From Jackrogersella multiformis (lineage: Eukaryota; Ascomycota; Sordariomycetes; Xylariales; Hypoxylaceae), in assembly GCA_902806575.1 (NCBI GenBank), contig CADCXD010000018.1, positions 2,604,001 through 2,668,000 of the forward strand: 64,000 nt of DNA, written 5' to 3'. The notes under the pieces were generated by a model. That model had not been told where the DNA came from. It ran no database searches and was given only the letters and a program-made list of their open reading frames with translations. Below are positions 57,083-64,000 of the stretch, one piece after another (the stretch's first letter is position 1; every line of letters starts with the position of its first letter). The translations under genes and the position numbers were made by a program.

Positions 57083-59186
57083 TCAAGCTTCCATCGGATC
57101 AGAGAAAACAAGTTGTTCTATGATGTGCACCTCAGCAGCAAAAGTAGAATCCTTGGTTGCCCATTTGCGCAAGTTGGTGAGCACCATGGTCTGTATTGGT
57201 TGCATATTCTGGACGTAAGGATGTAGCGCCGGCGTGTTGTCTGCCATCCATAACATGATGAGACATGCCATACAACTCTGTGAAAACGTCCACAGGTACG
57301 GAGAACGCTTTTCGATCATCTCTACGACATTGTAAAGGTAGGTGACGCAGGAATTGATACAGGTCTCGCACATTTCCAGGACAACGGGAGACTCGCTATA
57401 TGGATCAGGGTTGAGAACAGAAGAGGTTGAAGGGGATTGGACTTCGTGCTGTCGAGAAACCATCTGAAGGAGGAACGGCCGGTGAATAATGTGTCTTGCG
57501 GCGTAGTACCGAAGCCTAAGGACACGAGCACGGTCGTTTGGTAGCGGCAGGGTCCCTTTTATAGGCCGTAAGTAATCCGGTATAGAAAAGTACCACTCCT
57601 CCAATTGTCTGTTGAGTTCAGAACTAAGAGCTAGGAGCGTCTGGAGATTCAGACTCTGCCAAGCCTGATTTGGACCCGTGGGCAAAACTGGACTCGGGCT
57701 CTTTTGTGAAATTTCAGGGCCGTAAAGGGAATTGTGTATACGATTCAAGAGCCGGCGGATGGCATGCTCGGCGATAAAGTAAATGGTATTCTCATTATCA
57801 GAAGGGTCCGTACTATGCGGGAGTCGCATTCGGTCACCAAGGGGTTCGATTCCACTCCGAGGAACGTCAAGCTCGGCAATTCGATCGCTGGACGACTGAA
57901 GTCAGTATATAAAGTACGGATTTGTGTTCTTAGGCCGCCCTACCACTCAACCGTAAAACATTGCCAAAATGTTCGTAACTCGAACTCCTCGAACTCTACA
58001 TTGGATATGTGTTGTCTGCGGCTTTTACAGATCAGCGAGGACCATCGGCCATCTGGGGTTTTTCTTACTTCTCAAGAAGGCTAAGAAATATTCGTGAGGA
58101 AAATTGTGCCATCTTCCAACTATGTAGGGGTCTTCCTAGATGGGCGAAGTACGAAGCGGCGAGGAGTAGGGCCTGGCAAAGGCTTGTGCTTGGTCGAAAT
58201 TCCCACACTAACTTATGCAACATAATCCGAAGTGCTGGTTGGAAGAACTGAAGCCCAAGTGCTTCGTCGGTCTCGTAATCCCCCTCTCCGTTGGAACAAA
58301 CCGTACCTAAAGCATAGACGCAAAAACATATCGCAGTACCAACCTCCTCCATATCTTTCTCTTGAATAAGCTGGGCTTGCCATGTTTTAAACATGCTCGA
58401 TGTAAAGAGCGGGTGGTGAGGATGTACATCCCGGAAATAAATCTCGGTTAACGCATCTAGAGCATTAATATCAATGGATGGCCAAACTAGAGGACTGTCA
58501 TATAGCTTTCCTAGGAGCCCGGGCAATGGCAATTTCTCCTCGATTTCGAAGAAGTAGTCTCTGGGGTACTCCCCGAGGAGATCACGCGCCATAGGCATCG
58601 AGAGAAGCGTACTTGGTAGAGTAGCGTGGTTTTTGGGAATTAGAAACTGCGGTGAATCGAACTGAGGGTCTATTCCAGCGGATGTTGACGGTAAGTATTC
58701 TGAGTGCTGGTGATACGCAGAGAAGTAGTCGGCCTGGCTCGTAGGATATGAGAGAGGACTAGACCGAGTACTAAGATGGCTAATCTGTTGGCTCTGGTGT
58801 TCGAGAAGAGATTCTATCCGTGCAAGCCGATCGATAACAGCAGTCGGACTTGCGTCTTCGACTCTATCACCCCGAGTCAGTAAGATCATAGCCTCAAGCT
58901 ACAACAAAAGCCGAAGGGAAATACCTTTCGAATGGGAGTTCCTTGTATACACAATCGGCGTTTGAATCCCTGCAGGTAGAACATGGCTTCTTCCCATCGC
59001 ATCGTCGTTTACGATGCCTGCTCTATGGTCAGGTTGCAATGACTTTGCATTAGCTGGGAGGAGGAGGAGGAAGTGACGTACCTGCAGAAGTCGCAAGCAA
59101 GAAGTGCGCCTGATTCTCGGTAAGTTGGTAGTCTACCAAGTGCTCGGGAAGAGGAGTGTAGCCATACGTTTCCTTGTATAATTCAT
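57083..59186 (-). CDS. Zn2Cys6 transcription factor with fungal-specific middle homology domain
   Basis: Six exons on the minus strand: 59186-59168 (19 nt), 59109-59082 (28 nt), 59017-58925, 58863-58069, 58015-57944 and 57887-57083 (603 residues). All phases are consistent. The zinc cluster, near the N-terminus, is perfect: C12-x2-C15-x6-C22-x5-C28-x2-C31-x6-C38, preceded by R-K-R and split over exons 2 and 3. A linker/coiled segment (VIDRLARIESLLEHQ) suits dimerisation. The fungal transcription-factor domain starts with LTEIYFRDVHPHHPLF. The reconstructed junction V-E-C-D-R-I-A-E-L-D-V-P-R-S-G-I matches the family's conserved block. It is a nuclear regulator with unknown target. Its nearest divergent neighbour is a sugar transporter, 3.3 kb away, which could be a target. 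Confidence 0.92.
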
Positions 59187-62100
59187 GTGGCAAACTTGAA
59201 GAACTGGCTTAGACGGATATCCCCCTGACTTAACTGTTATCGTTCAAGGCGAGAGTAAGCATTAACTAGGGTAATAAGACTTGATAAATGAGCGCGTAAG
59301 TGCGGCTGCTTCCGTTGAAATACCCTGGGCCAAAGAGGCTGACCACGTTCACATCTGATATAGTTGTCCAATAACTTGGAAGGTAGTATAAGATTCCAGG
59401 AACTTGCCGAGGGTAATAACTGGAGGCCAGGAGGTAGTTAAGGTCGCAATGCCACTCGTCTACTTCTTCACAGCAAAGCAGGATCGAGCTATTCTGACCG
59501 CCACACGGGCTAATGCCGGACCAATTATGCTGATCCTGGCTAACAATATACTCTTATAGATATAAAGCATGGAGTATCAAGGTATTCCAGGTATGTATGC
59601 AGGCGTTGCAGCCGTAATATGGTTTTCATGTAGAAAGGCACTCGCCCAATCACCTAGGATGTTTAGGAAAAAGGGACTAAGCCCCCCCTTTATGGAGAAA
59701 ATGGAACACTATTCCACCATCCATACATATGACTTACATTCGTCTTTCGAATAATATGACTAATCTCTGCAGACTTATAAGAGAAGAGCTGAAGACTACC
59801 CAGGTGCTTTATTTTAGATATGGATGTCAATAATATTTATCGGTACCCAAAAACGGAAATAGTATTTATCTCTAGGTACCCCTAAGAAAGACGCATATTG
59901 AAAACTCGAAAAACAGAGTCAACGAGCTTACTCAAGTTATACGTCATAAATAAATATTGCCTAGCTGTATTATAAATGCATCCATCAATGTTATGAAAGG
60001 TTACTGTTAACCATGAGGGTAGGTAGGTAAGACTCAATAAAGTGTGAGTAGCCTTCTTGTAAGCTATTGTTGGAAGTTATTGGAATGGATGATGGGCAGT
60101 GTCTCGTATAACAACAAGCTTGATGAAAAATAGTCAGTTACCTCAGGTACGGTACTTTAGGTAGGTAGCTGGTGGTGTAGGTAGGTAGTGTACCTATTCC
60201 GAGCAACGGGTAACAGTGGGGAACGGGGGGAAACTAGGTAAATACGATGATAACGGACCCGCAGAGGAAGGAAACGGTGACAAAAGTACGGAACTATACT
60301 TAGACGTTGCCCTATCACGAAATATAATTAACCCGAGTTTATAACTTATTAATATATATAGATCTATTCATACCAGGTACCTAGCAGCCTAGGTAGGTAT
60401 CAAGTGATCTGTGAATGATGCAATTCTACACATCCATATTAGCTGGGTACATAAGTAGGGTAGGGGGGGTACCTAGATATCTGATTTACTCAGGGGCATT
60501 TGCTAGGGTGTATATATAGACGGACGATCTTCGGTAAAGGCTTGGCTGCTGCACACTAGGTGTTTGCTTTGGTAATTCTAGGTACCTAGGTTAGGTAGGT
60601 ACATATAGTCAGACCAATTCTGTCGATTGGCTCATCCATACAAATGACAAATATCAAGGACGGAAACGGATGCGAAGGAGGACTTACCTAGTAATAATCA
60701 TATCATGTGTTTGCGTGCAGGATAAATAAGATCGCAAATGATTACCTACCTAGGTACCTAGGTACCTACTTGTGAATCTTATTGAATATCGTCAATACGT
60801 CAGTGGTTGGCTATTTTAGAGAGGAGTATTTAGGGCTGAGTACAGTGGGCTAGGTACCTAGTTGAAAAGGTCGGGGGAAAGGTTTGACGTTGATCTAAAA
60901 TGCTGTGTCAGCTCCAGCCCACTGTATTTATAGGTACCTAGAGTTTACAAACGATCCATACCTCGGCTCTCCACATTATTGTGACCGGGCTGTTACTTCC
61001 ACCATATCTACTACGGTACAGGAATATATGGGCAACGGCTACCTGCATGTAAAAGTACCCCGTAACAAATCCCGAACCCGGAACCCCGGTCACAAAAATA
61101 TAATCCTTACAACCTCTTTTATACTACCTAGGTAGGTATCATAAACTTCCTATAATTTGCAACCAATTGCCGTAACCCGGCATCACTCGGGATTGCTGTC
61201 GCTGTCGCGACGAACCGCGTCGTTATATCTCGGTTCAATCCAACATCCGCTTAAGATATATCGGATCAACGAAAAGCCTTGTTATTTTTGAACCCCGACG
61301 ATGCCGGGACACCACTGCGGAGCTCGAAGGGACAATTCCAAATTCCAAATGAGATGAGTTACTAAGGGATAATACATTGGCGGTAACATTACTATTAAGT
61401 ATTTGAACTGAGCCATTGTCCTATGGCTATTTTTCCTATTCCTATTCTGTTCTTATCCCTATTCTTATCCCTTCATAGGAAACGAGTTACTGGAGTTGAA
61501 GTCTTTATTTAGATCAGAAAGATCTAAAGAAACTTTTATGGAGCACCACCTACGCTGTCGGCCTTAGCAATTAGCAGCTAAGTTCCGAGTCCACAATGTC
61601 AATTTAGAAGATGCTGGCAGATCTGAGACCTACTTGGCGGGAATATCCTGGTTGATTCTAAGTTGCTTCAGCCTTGCAACCTTTTATAACCTGAAGAAAA
61701 TCGGTTCTATGTACCTGGGTAGTTACACTACTACTACCCCTGAAAGCTCTGGTCTACTCCATTGTGGCAATGTCTAGCGAACTCGGATTTAGGCCATTTA
61801 TCAGTTATACAAAAACATTTACGTACTGGCTTTCAAATTGAGGAACTCAAAAATGACATTGATACTTGAACGCGGGTTTTCACTGATTGTTAGAACCTAC
61901 GTACGAACGATTACCCGGGTGGGACCCCCTAAACCAGGCGAAGCAGAGCACCACTATGGTGGGCACGTTACAATGGCGAATTTCAAGTGATGGAGGAGGA
62001 TGAACTATCCGATATACCTTAGTGGATATTCATTCATGTGGATGCCGGAAAAGCCGCCCAGTGTCAGGTTCACTAGGGCTGGGTATGGGTGTGGCAGGTT

Positions 62101-62470
62101 CTCGCAGGAGGGCTAGATGTGCGTCCTCGGCCTCATCAAGTAAGCCAGGGAATTTAAGAACGCATTGGATTTTCAAGCCCAGGAGATATTGAGTCAGCCA
62201 AAGACCAAGGGAACAACAATGCGCCACTAGTATTCCAAGATGCTATATAAGATGATCGTCAACAGGTCTTCCAACGAAACTTGGAGCCTAAACGCTACGT
62301 CAACCAGCAAGAAAACACGTCAATGAATATCCTTGGGCTATATAGCCATATGTAATACCGATTGTTACTTCATTCTACTTGGTTAGGCACCGGCAGTGCC
62401 TCGTACCTTTCTACTTCTGGGTATCGACTCATACTGGTCTTACTTTGATCCCCTGCCTCGACCCAATAGT
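59187..62470. other. 3.3-kb divergent region between the Zn2Cys6 factor and the MFS transporter
   Basis: No gene supported. Rich in TACC/GGTA arrays (60012-60030, 60150-60190, 60374-60398, 60580-60602, 60742-60769, 60851-60862 and 61126-61140). It should contain both promoters. I could not identify a clear paired CGG site for a Zn2Cys6 factor by eye. Confidence 0.5.
60742..60769. repeat. TACC/GGTA palindromic array
   Basis: TTACCTACC followed by three overlapping CCTAGGTA palindromes, between the divergent regulator and transporter genes. Confidence 0.85.
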
Positions 62471-64000
62471 ATGACTTATGTGCTATTACCAAGCGGCAAG
62501 TGGCAGCTCGTCTGCTTGACTTTGACTAACTCTGGTACGCCCCTAATCTCACTGCCACGTCGTGGATATAGCGAGTGACTTCTTGTAGTGTCCATGGCAC
62601 ACTTTGGCTACGACCAGGTTAATTACCATCCACCCTCCTTTATCGACGATTGGCTCACACCCAATGCCAGGGGATCTTTGCAGGTCTTCTCATATCGGCT
62701 GATTTCCTCGAGATATTCCCAGAAACTAGGAATCCAAGTGTCTCGGGCATTACCTCCAGCTGCTTCTCTGTGGGTCATGACGCTTGATATTGCCAATCGC
62801 GGATGCTGACCGTTGCATAAGCTCGGTGCTTTCTTCGGCTGCCTTGCGTTGTTCTTACTTGGCGATAGAATGGGACGGAAGAAGTCTATCTACGTTGGGC
62901 TCGTTGCTAATGTTGTTGGAGTGGTCTTGCAGATTGCAGCTTACCATTTGCCTCAGATGATCGTTGGTCGTCTCATCAATGGATTTGGTAGTATGTTAAT
63001 CCCTCGTCTTTCTCGGTCAACTCACCCGAGAGCTACTCGTAGTCTTGAGAACACCCCTGAAGCTCTCTAGTATTGGACACAACCTTAGAGGCCTAAAATC
63101 TGTTACGTACTAACATCTTACTCTAGTGGGTATCACATCATCAACCTGTCCTGTATTCATGGCGGAGGCTTCACCGTCTCAGATCAGAGGAAAACTTGTT
63201 GTTCTAGGCTCTCTTTGTAACACGGCAGGATTCTGCATGGCCAACTGGATAAACTACGCCCTATTCGACCATGATGGCTCGTTCCAGTGGCGGTTTCCTC
63301 TAGCCTTGCAGCTTATCTTCTCAATAATTGTAGTGGCGTTTCTATCACTCACCGTCGAATCGCCACGATGGCTTCTACTAAGAGGAAGATTCGAGGATGC
63401 TCGAGTAGCGCTCGCTCGACTACGAGGAATGTCACACAACCTCGACGACAAGGATTTGAACGATGACCTCAGATCGATCCAGGAGACACTAGAGAAGGAA
63501 CAGGCAGCTCGGGTGCCTATTGTAGACGGCTTGCTCCATAGAGACTCCTTACAGAACGCTCGTCGTCTATTGCTCAGGCAAGCCACCCTGCATGTTTTTG
63601 TGGGCTAACGGCTACGATGCTAACGCTCTGAAGCTGCGGGACGCAAGCGATGCAACAGTTCAGTGGCATAAATGGGCTGGGCTTTTACCTCCCCACCCTT
63701 TTGATCGAGTCAGTAGGAGTGTCTAGCTCGTATGCAAGGTTGCTAGCCGGAGCGAACGCAAGCCTCTATTTGGGAGCGGCCTTTTTATGCCTATTTCTAG
63801 TTGACCGAGTAGGGAGGCGCAAGTATGGCTATGGCACTACCTATTCTATACTGATAACCTAGGAGGCAGACATGCTTACACGCTTATAGGCTCATGATGT
63901 ACGGGTCCACTGCCATGGGATCCTGTTATCTCATTGCTGCAATAACCCTAAGAGAGGCGGAATTTCACCCAGAGCGGAAAGCAGATCTCGGTAAAGTCAC
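62471..64000 (+). CDS. MFS sugar transporter, 3' end off the right edge
   Basis: Seven exons are visible: 62471-62534, 62589-62617, 62671-62769, 62822-62990, 63127-63577, 63634-63822 and 63890 to beyond 64000. About 370 residues are covered. Family signatures appear in order: FGYDQGIFAGLL after the first helix, GDRMGRKK in the loop between helices 2 and 3, GRLINGFGMGITSSTCPVFMAEASP, then ESPRWLLLRGR, QQFSGINGLGFYLPTLL of the second half and DRVGRRK. These mark the sugar-porter branch of the major facilitator superfamily, proton-coupled uptake across the plasma membrane. Exon 1 (MTYVLLPSGKWQLVCLTLTNS) is the likeliest start, being in phase and homologue-like. The intron at 63578-63633 uses a GC donor (CTCAG|GCAAGC) with a TGCTAAC branch site. 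Substrate unknown. Confidence 0.9.

Noticed and set aside
57840..57856. GGGGTTCGATTCC resembling a tRNA T-arm
   Set aside because: It lies inside exon 6 of the Zn2Cys6 factor and has no matching stems.
62396..62578. 60-codon frame starting at 62396 as the MFS start
   Set aside because: Same frame as exon 1, but ATG at 62471 gives the usual short N-terminus; the upstream extension has no family resemblance, though it cannot be fully excluded.

Overview
The window is nuclear DNA from a filamentous ascomycete (Pezizomycotina). Three things point to this. There are about 39 short introns, mostly 50-140 nt, with GTRNGT donors and CTAAC/CTGAC-type branch sequences. Two genes carry fungal Zn2Cys6 zinc clusters. 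Several proteins have fungal forms, including an NMA111 protease, a fungal MATE transporter and a DUF202 membrane protein. A Sordariomycete is likely, but that is only an inference. All functions come from reading motifs and reconstructing exons by hand; no database search was possible.

Left part, 0-15 kb, is gene-dense. A DUF202 membrane protein (minus strand) runs off the left edge. It is followed by a MATE-type efflux transporter, isopentenyl-diphosphate isomerase and a GNAT acetyltransferase, all on the plus strand. RPA2, the middle subunit of replication protein A, is on the minus strand and converges on the GNAT gene. Divergent from RPA2 is a Lon protease whose last three residues, SRL, are a peroxisomal targeting signal.

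Middle, 15.1-32.2 kb, is a 17-kb stretch in which I find no convincing gene. Its left end is GC-rich with G-quadruplex-type and homopyrimidine tracts. The rest is filled with short palindromic arrays built from TACC and GGTA.

Right part, 32-64 kb, holds eight genes. They are a Zn2Cys6/PAS transcription factor with an 8-nt microexon, MLH1, a small SANT-like basic/acidic protein, the HtrA-type protease NMA111, a cysteine-rich GPI-anchored wall protein, a small secreted orphan protein, a second Zn2Cys6 factor, and an MFS sugar transporter that runs off the right edge. The second factor and the transporter are divergent and may form a regulator/target pair.

The most unusual observations are: (i) a likely Pol III unit near 49.55 kb with tRNA-spaced A and B boxes, nested perfect stems and a T5 terminator; (ii) the TACC/GGTA palindromes throughout non-coding DNA; (iii) two GC-AG introns, in MLH1 and the sugar transporter; (iv) very short exons of 7, 8, 19 and 28 nt; and (v) an in-frame, presequence-like extension upstream of NMA111. 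RPA2 and MLH1 both serve DNA maintenance, but nothing shows that they are co-regulated.
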